A stretch of DNA of 48,857 nt from Candidatus Methanocorpusculum faecipullorum (lineage in GTDB: Archaea > Halobacteriota > Methanomicrobia > Methanomicrobiales > Methanocorpusculaceae). Positions 33,386-42,147 of the stretch are shown piece by piece. The position numbers and the translations under genes are program-made. Below the pieces are notes generated by a model. That model was given only the letters and a program-made list of their open reading frames with translations, had not been told where the DNA came from and made no database searches. Each line of letters starts with the position of its first letter. Positions within the stretch are counted from its first letter, which is position 1. The stretch is taken from positions 1 through 48,857 of the forward strand of contig JAHLFR010000041.1 of the NCBI GenBank assembly GCA_018883755.1, read 5' to 3'.

Positions 33386-34164
33386 CGGATAATGATAAGA
33401 TCTGGGTCCAGGTTGATCATGTAACTAAGAAGTTTGCAACCCGTAATGGTGAGGTTACTGCTCTGGAGGATGTGAATCTTGAGATTCATGACGGACAGTT
33501 TGTATGTCTTCTCGGTCCGTCAGGGTGTGGTAAGACGACGCTTCTCCGAATGATCGGAGGTCTTGATACACCGACATCAGGTACCATTACTATTGACGGA
33601 AAGGAGGTTGACGGACCGTCACCAAAGATGACAATGGTTTTCCAGGAGTACTCGCTGTACCCGTGGAGAACTGTTGCAGAAAATGTGGGATTTGGGCTTG
33701 AGATGAACGGCGTCACCCCTGAGGAACGGCGGGAAGGCGTGATGAAGGAACTGAAGCTCGTAGGTCTCGAAAATTTTGCGGACAGTTATCCGTATGAGCT
33801 GTCAGGCGGGATGCGTCAGCGTGCAGCGGTTGCGCGCGCCCTTGCGACGGATCCGGCTGTCATGCTGATGGATGAGCCGTTCGGTGCTCTTGATGCCCAG
33901 ACACGCAATAAAATGCAGCGCGAGTTGTTACACATCTGGCAGGAGACAAAAAAGACGATTCTGTTTGTGACGCACAGCGTTGATGAGGCAGTGTATCTTT
34001 CAGATAAAATCGTAGTTCTGACGCCCCGTCCCGGAACCGTTCATGAGATTGACGATATTGATCTGCCCAGACCGCGGGATCGGACGAGTGTTGAGTTTGC
34101 CCAGATTCGGAAAAACATTCTGCATGTTATTGAGAATCTGGAAACTGGCAATCAGAACATTTAA
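33382..34164 (+). CDS. ABC ATPase of the nitrate/sulfonate/taurine type
   Basis: A 260-residue ATPase of the SsuB/TauB group: Walker A GPSGCGKTTLLRMIGG, Q-loop VFQEYSLYPWRTV, signature LSGGMRQRAAVARALA, Walker B AVMLMDEPFGALD and switch VTHSVDEAVYLSDKIVVLTPRPG. It energises the permease encoded immediately upstream, with which it overlaps by four bases. The binding protein must be encoded elsewhere if the transporter works as an importer. Confidence 0.93.
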   Translation: MTDNDKIWVQVDHVTKKFATRNGEVTALEDVNLEIHDGQFVCLLGPSGCGKTTLLRMIGGLDTPTSGTITIDGKEVDGPSPKMTMVFQEYSLYPWRTVAENVGFGLEMNGVTPEERREGVMKELKLVGLENFADSYPYELSGGMRQRAAVARALATDPAVMLMDEPFGALDAQTRNKMQRELLHIWQETKKTILFVTHSVDEAVYLSDKIVVLTPRPGTVHEIDDIDLPRPRDRTSVEFAQIRKNILHVIENLETGNQNI

Positions 34165-34218
34165 TATCGTTTCCGTCAAACCTGATTAGCACATTTAGAG
34201 AGCGAGGAGTTATTCAAA

Positions 34219-34719
34219 ATGGTCAGAAAACCAGCACGAATGTACCGCGACCTTGCTAAGAAGGCATACTGCCGCCGTGAATACATGGGTGGTGTGCCTG
34301 GTGTTAAGGTTGTACAGTTTGATATGGGAAACCTCTCTGCTGATTTCCCGGTTGCAATTCACCTTGAAGTTCTTGAGGCATGCCAGATCCGCCACACGGC
34401 AATGGAAGCGGCACGTATCAACATGAACCGCCGTCTGATGAAGGATGTTGGAAGAAACAACTTCCACCTGAAGATCCGGGCATACCCGCACCACGTTATC
34501 CGTGAGCACAAGCAGGCAACCGGTGCCGGTGCAGACCGTGTTTCTGAGGGTATGCGCCTTGCATTCGGTAAGGCTGTAGGTACTGCTGCACGTGTTGTTC
34601 CGAGACAGCGCATCTTCACCGTCTGGACGACCGAGCAGTATATTAACCAGGCAAAGGACGCTCTTCTGCACAGCGGATACAAGCTTCCGACGCCGACCCG
34701 TGTTGTAGTTGAGAACTAA
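34219..34719 (+). CDS. rpl10e: 50S ribosomal protein L10e (uL16)
   Basis: A 166-residue archaeal L10e/L16 homolog ([38 protein letters not shown] ... [30 protein letters not shown]). It binds the large subunit near the A and P sites. The start is preceded by GCGAGGAGTT. It is read alone, well separated from the ABC genes and from fumarase. Length and ends match the archaeal family. Confidence 0.97.
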   Translation: MVRKPARMYRDLAKKAYCRREYMGGVPGVKVVQFDMGNLSADFPVAIHLEVLEACQIRHTAMEAARINMNRRLMKDVGRNNFHLKIRAYPHHVIREHKQATGAGADRVSEGMRLAFGKAVGTAARVVPRQRIFTVWTTEQYINQAKDALLHSGYKLPTPTRVVVEN

Positions 34720-34951
34720 GCCTACCCTGGCTCTCAACCAATACTATATTCCTTTTGCAGTTTTTTGTTAGTGTTCGTGTCTTTTTCGATTTGTTCGTTG
34801 TTCGTCCGGCGTTTTTCGTGATATTTACCATCGCAGGATGTACTTTCTGTCTGTTTCAAACAAAGAACAGCCCTGCTGTTTCTTTTTCCCGTCTTATGAT
34901 GGGTCTGTTCAAACGACAGTCTTAATCCATATCTCCTGCAATACTCTTTTC
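34720..34951 (+). other. Intergenic region before fumarase
   Basis: This stretch is T-rich after the L10e stop (several TTTTTT runs at about 34759-34786), acting as terminator. The frame upstream of ATG 34952 stays open to 34838, but with poor composition. I see no RNA gene. The promoter of fumarase is presumably within the last 60 bases but is not clear-cut. Confidence 0.4.
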
Positions 34952-35776
34952 ATGGATTCCCTGCTGTTTGAACGTCTGGCCCAGGCTGTGGAGGATGCGG
35001 TGCGCGAAGCGGAGATTATTCTTCCTCCTGATGTTGAGGCGGCTCTTCGGCGTGCAGCAAATCGTGAAACAAATCCTGTTGCATGTGGTGAGTTTGAAAA
35101 TATTCTGGATAATCTTTCGAAGGCGAGGGATCTGCGTGTTCCTATCTGTCAGGATACGGGTATTCCTGTGATATATCTGACGGTGCCGCCAACTGTCCCG
35201 GTAAGTTGTGATCTGTATGATGCGGTTGCTGAAGGTGTCCGTCGGGCGACCTGGTCTGTGCCTCTCCGGCCAAATGGTGTTGATCCCATCTCTCGGGAAA
35301 ACTCTGGGGACAATACGGGCGCGGGTCTTCCACCGGTACACATTGTTCCAGGTGATGTACTTCGCGTAACAGTGCTTCCAAAGGGGGCGGGTTCGGAGAA
35401 CATGTCCCAGATTCGTATGATGTTGCCGTCGGAGGTTTCGAATATCCCGCGGTTCGTGGTGGATGTGGTGATGGCGGCAGGAGCGAGGCCTTGTCCGCCG
35501 ATAGTGGTTGGTGTTGGTATCGGAGGAACCTTTGATGGTGCGGCTGCGCTTGCAAAGGAGGCGCTTCTGGAACCGATCGACACAATGGATGCATATGAGC
35601 AGAAGATTTGTGATGCGATTAATTCACTTGGGATAGGTCCTATGGGTCTTGGAGGTGATACGACAGCACTTGCGGTAAAGGTCAAGCGCGGATTCTGTCA
35701 TACTGCCTCTCTGCCGGTTGCGGTGAATATCCAGTGCTGGTGCTGCAGGCGCGGGGTCCGGGAGGTGGCATTGTGA
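34952..35776 (+). CDS. fumA: Fumarate hydratase class I, alpha subunit
   Basis: A 274-residue subunit of the 4Fe-4S fumarase. Landmarks: VPICQDTGIPVIYLTV (a cluster cysteine), HIVPGDVLRVTVLPKGAGSENMSQIRMM, VVGVGIGGTFDGAAALAKEALLEPID, GPMGLGGDTTALAVKVKRGFCHTASLPVAVNIQCW. It interconverts fumarate and malate with the beta subunit. ATG 34952 gives the family N-terminus. Its end overlaps the beta subunit GTG (GTGA), giving coupled synthesis of the two subunits. Confidence 0.93.
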   Translation: MDSLLFERLAQAVEDAVREAEIILPPDVEAALRRAANRETNPVACGEFENILDNLSKARDLRVPICQDTGIPVIYLTVPPTVPVSCDLYDAVAEGVRRATWSVPLRPNGVDPISRENSGDNTGAGLPPVHIVPGDVLRVTVLPKGAGSENMSQIRMMLPSEVSNIPRFVVDVVMAAGARPCPPIVVGVGIGGTFDGAAALAKEALLEPIDTMDAYEQKICDAINSLGIGPMGLGGDTTALAVKVKRGFCHTASLPVAVNIQCWCCRRGVREVAL

Positions 35777-36318
35777 TTCGTCTGAGTACTCCGCTGGGTG
35801 CTGAGGTTTTGGATCTGCATGCAGGGGATCGCGTGCTTCTGTCCGGAACGATTTACACCGCACGGGATGAGGCCCATTTGAAGATTCAGAAGGATGGTTT
35901 TCCGTTTGATCCTGCAGGGGCCGTGTTGTATCACTGCGGACCGGTGGTGGATACCAAGCGAAATGTGATCGTTGCGGCAGGTCCGACGACATCGGCACGG
36001 ATGAATGGTCTGACTGCGCCGATGATCGATGCCGGGGTGAGGGCTCTGATTGGAAAAGGCGGAATGTCTGCCGAAGTACGTGAGATACTGTCAGGACGGG
36101 GTGTGTACTTCGCGTTTACCGGTGGTTGTGCTGCCCTTGCGGCATCATGCATGGAACTTGTTGCGTGTCATTACCCTGAGCTGGGTATGGCTGAGGCGGT
36201 GTGGGAAATCCGTGTACGGGATATGCCGCTGGTGGTGGGCATTGATGCCCACGGCGGCGATCTGTTCGCGGATGTCGCGTGTGAAGTTCGTGAGCGATAT
36301 ACAAAATTACCTCTCTAA
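35773..36318 (+). CDS. fumB: Fumarate hydratase class I, beta subunit
   Basis: A 181-residue subunit (VIRLSTPLGAEVLDLHAGDRVLLSGTIYTARDEAHLKI ... LYHCGPVV ... AAGPTTSARMNGLTAPMIDAGVRALIGKGGM). This is the C-terminal catalytic module of class I fumarase. GTG 35773 is the likely start: it overlaps the alpha stop, follows GGGAGGTGGC, and begins the family N-terminus. An in-frame ATG at 35734 lies inside alpha and would add poor sequence. It works with malate dehydrogenase encoded nearby in the partial TCA pathway. Confidence 0.92.
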   Translation: MIRLSTPLGAEVLDLHAGDRVLLSGTIYTARDEAHLKIQKDGFPFDPAGAVLYHCGPVVDTKRNVIVAAGPTTSARMNGLTAPMIDAGVRALIGKGGMSAEVREILSGRGVYFAFTGGCAALAASCMELVACHYPELGMAEAVWEIRVRDMPLVVGIDAHGGDLFADVACEVRERYTKLPL

Positions 36319-36414
36319 TATTTTTCAAAGCTGGTAAATATCTGTGTAAACTCAATGGGACAATCCCACAAATTCATACAGGGTTTATTACTGTTGCCTT
36401 CGTATAGATAAGAT

Positions 36415-36978
36415 ATGATTCTGGTAGATTGGGAAATCGCGGATCACATCAAACGCGGATTTATCGGTGTGGACCCGTATGATCCTGCGCTAGTACAGCC
36501 GAACTCACTGGATATCCGTCTTGGAAATCACTTTGTCTGGTACGAACCCTGTAACGACGTGATTGATCCGTACAAAAAAGAGACCATTCTCTCTCACACG
36601 AGCGAGCGAAAAAGTTCCTATTTTGACATCATGCCAGGACAGTTTGTCCTTGCAGAAACCCTTGAAACCATCACCCTCCCCGACAACATTGTATCCTCCA
36701 TTGAAGGAAAAAGCAGTGTCGCACGTCTCGGTATTGAACTCCATCAGACCGGCGGCTGGATCGATGCCGGATTTTCCGGGACAATTACTCTTGAAATGTG
36801 CAATGTTAACTGCCGTCCGGTCCGTGTCTATGCAGGGATGCCCATAGGTCAGCTCGTCTTCTATGTAACCAAACGCTGTTCCTGTCCCTATGACAAAAAA
36901 CCCGATGCAAAGTATCAGAACCAGAAAAATGCAACCATCTCGCGCTACGACAAGAATACTCTCAAAAACGTTGAATAG
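36415..36978 (+). CDS. dcd: dCTP deaminase
   Basis: A 187-residue trimeric enzyme converting dCTP to dUTP (or directly to dUMP in bifunctional archaeal forms). Landmarks: [67 protein letters not shown]. The catalytic region is GWIDAGF with SSVARLG. It is read alone, about 95 bases after fumarase. Whether it also has dUTPase activity is not clear to me. Confidence 0.92.
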   Translation: MILVDWEIADHIKRGFIGVDPYDPALVQPNSLDIRLGNHFVWYEPCNDVIDPYKKETILSHTSERKSSYFDIMPGQFVLAETLETITLPDNIVSSIEGKSSVARLGIELHQTGGWIDAGFSGTITLEMCNVNCRPVRVYAGMPIGQLVFYVTKRCSCPYDKKPDAKYQNQKNATISRYDKNTLKNVE

Positions 36979-37105
36979 ATCTCCCCCAATCTACTTTTTC
37001 TGATTGCCAGTAGGTGCCGTCTCATCCCCAGATGAAATCCACATTCAGTATGCTGTCTTTCACATTCCCAACCCTCATAACCTGCCCCGATCAATATAAC
37101 TGGAT

Positions 37106-37963
37106 ATGACAGTACTGGCATGCCTCGGAGCCGGACGGATCGGCGGAGAAGTGGCCTTCCTTGCGGCTGCTCTCGGTCTCGCCGACGAAATAATTCTGCA
37201 CGATATGTATGAGCCGGTCCTCACCGCACAAAAGCTCGATATCACCCACGCGATGGATATCCCTGTTTCCTGCGATACGAAACGTCTTCGGGATGCAGAT
37301 TTCTGCGTATTTTCCGCGGGTGCTGCCAGAACTCCTGATATTAAAACGCGCGCAGATCTCTTCGACGCGAACCTGCCGGTCGCCAGAGAGGCAGCAGAAC
37401 TGCTTACTGGATTTGGCGGTCATCTTATCGTCGTCACCAATCCTATGGATGTCTTTACCTGGTACTTTGCAAAACACACAGGCCTTGCCCAGGAACAGGT
37501 TCTTGGATTTGGCGGACTTCTGGACAGTCGGAGATTCTCCCTTGCGCTTGCCTCAGCCGGAGTTGCGGGAGATGCCCGCGTCCTCGGCGAGCATGGAGAA
37601 CATCAGATTCCCATCTTCTCGCGTCTTGGAATTGATGTCCCCGAGATGGTCCGCGAAGAGATACTCACTACAATCCGCGGCTCTTCAATGCCTGTTATCA
37701 AAGGAAAGTCCGGTACCATCTTCGGTCCGGCCTACCACATTTGCAGTATGATCAATGACATTACAACCGATTCGCACCGGTTAATCACCTGTTCTGTTCC
37801 TGCCGATGGTGCCTATGACATTGATGGTTGTGCGCTTGGTCTTCCAGTAACGCTTGGAAGAGATGGTGCTGCCATTGATGACTCCTGGTGCTTTGATGGC
37901 TGGGAGGAAAACAAACTTCGTGAAGCTTCCGACTATCTTGCCGGTCTTTGCAGGAGAGTCTGA
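37106..37963 (+). CDS. mdh: Malate dehydrogenase (LDH/MDH family)
   Basis: A 285-residue NAD(P)-dependent dehydrogenase. The dinucleotide motif is LGAGRIGGEVAFLAAALGLADEIILHD; the active-site loop is SAGAARTPDIKTRADLF; substrate and catalytic residues lie in VTNPMDVFTW, GFGGLLDSRRF and LGEHGEHQIPIFSRL (catalytic His). It links oxaloacetate and malate next to fumarase and thus the reductive half of the TCA path. Its stop overlaps the DNA polymerase start (TGATG), an unusual pairing of metabolic and replication genes. Confidence 0.9.
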   Translation: MTVLACLGAGRIGGEVAFLAAALGLADEIILHDMYEPVLTAQKLDITHAMDIPVSCDTKRLRDADFCVFSAGAARTPDIKTRADLFDANLPVAREAAELLTGFGGHLIVVTNPMDVFTWYFAKHTGLAQEQVLGFGGLLDSRRFSLALASAGVAGDARVLGEHGEHQIPIFSRLGIDVPEMVREEILTTIRGSSMPVIKGKSGTIFGPAYHICSMINDITTDSHRLITCSVPADGAYDIDGCALGLPVTLGRDGAAIDDSWCFDGWEENKLREASDYLAGLCRRV

Positions 37964-40380
37964 TGGCAGGGGACGAGTCATCCCCGGTAACCATTGCCAT
38001 CAATCAGGCAGAATATACAAATGCACCCGGCGGGCCGGTAGTTCACATCTTCGGTAGAACTGCGGAAGGTGTTGCCCACCACCTCCAGATAACCGAGTTC
38101 CGTCCCTACTTCTGGGTCTGGGAAAACGAAGCTGACCTGCCGCATTCGGATACAATTGAAGTCACACAGGACAAAGCGGTTTCTATCAAGGGAGAACCGC
38201 TTCGCCGCATCTACACCGGAAAACCAACTGATGTAAGGATCGTGCGTGATCACTACCACCACTACGAAGCAGATATTCCTTTTGCCACCCGTTTCCTTAT
38301 CGACACAGGCCTCACCGGCGGCGTTACTGCACCCTCTGAGGTATGCAGTTACACTGAACTTGCACCCGCAGTTGTTCACTCAAAGCCCCGTGTCTGTATG
38401 TGCGATATCGAGTGTGACGACCGGAACGGGTTCCCCGAACCGGAACGTGATCCGATAACCTGTCTCACCTGTCATGACTCTTACGACGACCATTACACAA
38501 CATTTGTCCTCCTCGGTAAAACACACGTTGACTACTATGATCACTCCGGTCTTGTGAACGGCTGTTTCATCCGCGACCGCCACACCATTTGTGTTTATCA
38601 GACAGAAAAAGAACTCTTCACTGCGTTCATAACCTACATTCAGGAAAAAGATCCTGATATCCTCTCTGGCTGGAATTTTGCTGATTTTGACGCCGATTAT
38701 ATCCTTAAGCGTGCTCAGGCTCTTGGGTTCAAATCGGATGTGTTTGCACGTATCCCGGGAACAACCGAACGCAATGCAATGCGTGGACGTGTCATCTTTG
38801 ATCTTCTTACCGCCTACAAAAAGATGCAGGGAAGCCAGAAGGAATCCTATCGGCTGGATGCTATCGCTGAGGAAGAGCTTGGTGAACGCAAAGTCCGCTA
38901 TACCGGAACACTTGGTGATCTCTGGAACAATGATCCTCTGAAAATGGTCGAGTACAACTTTAAGGATGTGGAGTTGTGCGTTGGGATCAATCGGAAAAAT
39001 AACATCATCGAGTTCTATCAGGAGGTCTCCCGTTATGTCGGTTGTCCCCTGGACAAAGCCCTCAACTCCTCTAACGTTATTGACATCTACATTCTCCGCA
39101 AAGCATACGGCAAATTCGTCCTCCCGTCCAAAGGAAACTCCGCTGGAGAAGAGTTTGAAGGAGCAACGGTGTTTGCTGCAAGCAAAGGTGTCAAAGAAAA
39201 CGTGATTGTGCTTGATCTCAAATCCCTCTACCCGATGGCGATGATGACGTTGAATGCATCCCCGGAGACCAAATCACCGGAGGGTGAGATCCATGCACCA
39301 AATGGCATCCGCTTTCGTCGTGAGCCAGATGGTCTTACCCGCAGCATCATCAGCGAACTTATGGCAGAACGTGACGATCGTAAAAAGCTGCGTAACACCT
39401 TCCCCTATGGATCTCAGGAGTACACGCTTTACGACATGCAGCAGAATGTCCTCAAAGTGATCATGAATACATACTATGGGGTATCGGGATTCTCTCGGTT
39501 CCGGCTCTATGATCGTGACATTGGTTCTGCTGTAACATCAGTCGGCAGAGCCATCATCCAGCATACGAAAAATATCATCACCGCCCGTGGTTATGAGGTC
39601 ATTTACGGTGATACTGATTCTTGTTTTGTCCAGTTGCCGAAGGTCTCGCAGGAAGAGACAATGAAGATTGCACGTGAGCTTGAAGCTGAGTTGAATGCAA
39701 GCTACATCGATTTTTCCAAAGATACACTTGCCGCAGATCAGAACTACTTCTCCATCAAGTTCGAAAAAATTTACCGCAGATTTTTCCAGGGTGGTGCAAA
39801 GAAACGGTATGCCGGTCATCTTGTCTGGAAAGAGGGACAGGATGTTGATAAGATCGACATCACCGGCTTTGAAATGAAACGTTCCGACTCGGCCCCTATC
39901 ACCCGCGAGGTACAGGAACGGGTGCTTGAGATGATCCTCAAAGGAAACGGGAAAGCCGAGGTCAAGGAGTATCTTCCTGAAGTCCTGCGCATGTATCGTG
40001 CAGGCCGCTGCCCTCTGGAAAAAGCCGGAATCCCAAGCGGGATCAACAAGTCACTTGATGACTACACTGTACTCGATGCCCATGGCCGGGGGGCAAAATA
40101 CTCAAACACGTATCTTGGTACTGACTTCAAACGAGGCAGCAAACCAAAACGGCTCTACATCAAACGATCTTACAACCCGGAAACCTATCCAAACACGGAT
40201 GTACTCTGTTTTGAGTATCCTGATCAGATTCCTGACGGAATGTTTGAGATCGACTGGGAGACTATGCTTGAAAAAACCATTCAGGCTCCATTAACAAGGA
40301 TCTTTGACGCTCTTGGATGGGATTGGGACGAGTTTGATCCGACCAAGACAAAGAAAACCACACTTGATATGTTCTTTTGA
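37963..40380 (+). CDS. polB: Family B DNA polymerase
   Basis: A 805-residue replicative-type polymerase. Exonuclease motifs are VCMCDIECDD (Exo I), LSGWNFADFDADYIL (Exo II) and the YNFKDVELCVGI region (Exo III). Polymerase motifs are VIVLDLKSLYPMAMM (A), KVIMNTYYGVSGFSRFRLYD (B) and VIYGDTDSCFVQL (C). The tail ends KTKKTTLDMFF, a probable PCNA-binding (PIP-like) motif. ATG 37963 is chosen because it overlaps the mdh stop; in-frame ATG 37948 lies inside mdh. Confidence 0.96.
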   Translation: MAGDESSPVTIAINQAEYTNAPGGPVVHIFGRTAEGVAHHLQITEFRPYFWVWENEADLPHSDTIEVTQDKAVSIKGEPLRRIYTGKPTDVRIVRDHYHHYEADIPFATRFLIDTGLTGGVTAPSEVCSYTELAPAVVHSKPRVCMCDIECDDRNGFPEPERDPITCLTCHDSYDDHYTTFVLLGKTHVDYYDHSGLVNGCFIRDRHTICVYQTEKELFTAFITYIQEKDPDILSGWNFADFDADYILKRAQALGFKSDVFARIPGTTERNAMRGRVIFDLLTAYKKMQGSQKESYRLDAIAEEELGERKVRYTGTLGDLWNNDPLKMVEYNFKDVELCVGINRKNNIIEFYQEVSRYVGCPLDKALNSSNVIDIYILRKAYGKFVLPSKGNSAGEEFEGATVFAASKGVKENVIVLDLKSLYPMAMMTLNASPETKSPEGEIHAPNGIRFRREPDGLTRSIISELMAERDDRKKLRNTFPYGSQEYTLYDMQQNVLKVIMNTYYGVSGFSRFRLYDRDIGSAVTSVGRAIIQHTKNIITARGYEVIYGDTDSCFVQLPKVSQEETMKIARELEAELNASYIDFSKDTLAADQNYFSIKFEKIYRRFFQGGAKKRYAGHLVWKEGQDVDKIDITGFEMKRSDSAPITREVQERVLEMILKGNGKAEVKEYLPEVLRMYRAGRCPLEKAGIPSGINKSLDDYTVLDAHGRGAKYSNTYLGTDFKRGSKPKRLYIKRSYNPETYPNTDVLCFEYPDQIPDGMFEIDWETMLEKTIQAPLTRIFDALGWDWDEFDPTKTKKTTLDMFF

Positions 40381-40760
40381 AAACATGGAAATCTGATTTT
40401 TCAGGGGAGGGGACTCCCCGAATAGTCTGATTTTATTGAGATTCTAGAACGACAGGCATAGATGAAGATGTGTGCGTTTTGGAATCATAGATGTTCTATC
40501 TTGCCATTTTGTGGAGGATTAACGGTTCCATGTGGTAAGTTCTGTGTTTTGTATGATATCACTTCCGGGCAGGGGTGTTGTACTGTCTTTCTCTGCCTAA
40601 GAGATACATTCGTCTCTAAGGTATTCCATCTCTTGAATGTACTCAAAAATCTCTTCAGGTCTGTAAAAAATACCAGCTACTGCATCTTCATACTTCATTC
40701 AATGATCCAGATATCCCACTGAGTTCAGGTTTAATATCGTATCACTGCCCATATGTATGC
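40381..40760 (+). other. 380-base gap after polB with hairpins
   Basis: No convincing gene is seen; a short cysteine-rich frame (40462-40722) has unlikely composition. Features are a stable hairpin GGGGAG/CTCCCC (40404-40419) with GGGA tetraloop, flanked by identical TCTGATTTT words (40392-40400 and 40426-40434), and a second hairpin near 40596-40621 (CCTAAGAGA with TCTCTAAGG, one mismatch). A TATA-like TTTAATATC at about 40731 precedes glnA. The region could host a small RNA or act as terminator plus leader. Confidence 0.5.
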
Positions 40761-42089
40761 ATGGTTTCTGACGAAATCGACGCTGTTCTCTCACAGCTTG
40801 AGAACGATAATGTGCGGTCGGTTCTTCTTCAGTTCTCGGATCTGGAGGGTAAGCCGAAAAACGTCGCAATTCCGACGAAACAAATGAAAAAGGCTCTTAC
40901 CGACGGTATCAGCTTTGACGGGTCATCCATTCAGGGGTTTGCGAGACTTGAGGAGTCGGATATGCTGCTCCGCCCCGATCCGGCAACATACCAGATCATT
41001 CCATGGTCCGATGAAAAGTTCCGGGCTGCACGGTTTATCTGCGATGTGTACACCACACGCGGCGAGCCATTTGCCGGTGATCCGCGCTACATTCTGCGTA
41101 CTCAGATCAACAAGGCGGCAGAGTCCGGGTACACCTTTAATGTGGGGCCGGAGATGGAGTTTTTCCTCTTCCGTCTGGTAGATGGTCATGCATCCGTTAA
41201 CCTTCAGGATCACAGCGGTTACTTTGATCAGACACCGACTGATCCTGGAGAAGATGTCCGGCGTGATTTGGTCATCTCGTTGTCGGAGATGGGGTTTAAC
41301 ATCGAAGCATCGCATCATGAAGTCGCTCCAAGCCAGCACGAGATCGACTTTACCTACGGTGATGCTCTCGGCATGGCTGATAAAGTTGTGACCTTCAAGT
41401 TTGCTGCCAAAACCCTTGCCCTAAAGCGTGGTCTGCATGCAACCTTCATGCCCAAACCCATCTTCGGCATCAACGGTTCCGGTATGCACGTCAACTGCTC
41501 ATTGATGAAGGATGGAAAGAATGCATTCTTCGAACCAGAAGGCGATCACCAGCTCTCCGACACTGCGCGTTACTTTATCGCAGGTCTCCTGAAACACATC
41601 GACGGGATTACCCGTATAGCAAACCCGACGGTCAACTCCTACAAACGCCTGATCCCAGGTTATGAAGCACCGGTTTATGTTGGCTGGTCTGCCTTAAACC
41701 GCTCTGCACTTATTCGCGTACCGTCCTCACGCGGAAAAAGTACCCGTGCCGAGCTACGCAGTCCTGATCCTACCTGTAACCCGTACCTCACCTTTGCCGT
41801 GATGCTTGCTGCAGGAATGGACGGTGTCATCAACAAGATTGAACCTCCGGAAAGTATCGATAAGAATATCTTCCGCATGACCCCGACTGAGCGTGCAGCC
41901 CAGGGTATTCGCTGCCTCCCGTGGAATCTGCAGGAAGCAAACAATGCTTTGATGCAGGATGAACTTCTCTGTAATGTCCTGGGTGAGCATGTCGTCGCCC
42001 AGATCAACCGTATCGGTGAACTTGAGTGGGCAGACTACTCCCGGGCCATTACTGACTGGGAGATCAAACGGTATCTGCCGAATTACTAA
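40761..42089 (+). CDS. glnA: Glutamine synthetase type I
   Basis: A 442-residue enzyme making glutamine from glutamate, ammonia and ATP. Landmarks: DGSSIQGFARLEESDMLLRPDP, VGPEMEFFLFR, EVAPSQHEIDFTYGDALGMADKV, TFMPKPIFGINGSGMHVNCSL, NPTVNSYKRLIPGYEAPVYVGWSALNRSALIRVP and RAELRSPDPTCNPYLTFAVMLAAG. It is a GSI-alpha type with no NLYDLP adenylylation site at the expected place, so control by metabolites or regulatory proteins is more likely. It is monocistronic with a TATA-like sequence just upstream. Confidence 0.96.
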   Translation: MVSDEIDAVLSQLENDNVRSVLLQFSDLEGKPKNVAIPTKQMKKALTDGISFDGSSIQGFARLEESDMLLRPDPATYQIIPWSDEKFRAARFICDVYTTRGEPFAGDPRYILRTQINKAAESGYTFNVGPEMEFFLFRLVDGHASVNLQDHSGYFDQTPTDPGEDVRRDLVISLSEMGFNIEASHHEVAPSQHEIDFTYGDALGMADKVVTFKFAAKTLALKRGLHATFMPKPIFGINGSGMHVNCSLMKDGKNAFFEPEGDHQLSDTARYFIAGLLKHIDGITRIANPTVNSYKRLIPGYEAPVYVGWSALNRSALIRVPSSRGKSTRAELRSPDPTCNPYLTFAVMLAAGMDGVINKIEPPESIDKNIFRMTPTERAAQGIRCLPWNLQEANNALMQDELLCNVLGEHVVAQINRIGELEWADYSRAITDWEIKRYLPNY

Positions 42090-42095
42090 TCAAAT

Positions 42096-42146
42096 ACTTT
42101 TTTTGCTTCCGGTTCTCGGATTAAAAAAATAGTTTTTAAAAATATA
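42096..42146. terminator. Bidirectional terminator region between glnA and helicase
   Basis: TTTTTTT (42098-42104) on the plus strand follows glnA, and an A-rich stretch (42123-42143) gives T-tracts on the minus strand after the helicase. This fits convergent termination. Confidence 0.6.
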
Positions 42147-42147
42147 G

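Noticed and set aside
34838-34951. N-terminal extension of fumarase alpha
   Set aside because: The extra 38 residues are rich in Cys, Phe and Ser and unlike the family; ATG 34952 gives the expected N-terminus.
40392-40434. Target-site duplication of a mobile element
   Set aside because: Identical 9-base words flank only a small hairpin, with no transposase or terminal repeats.
40462-40722. 86-residue cysteine-containing frame in the polB-glnA gap
   Set aside because: Its composition (many Cys, Phe, Leu, Ser in mixed order), lack of a ribosome-binding site and lack of domain-like pattern suggest chance; the region is better explained by hairpins.
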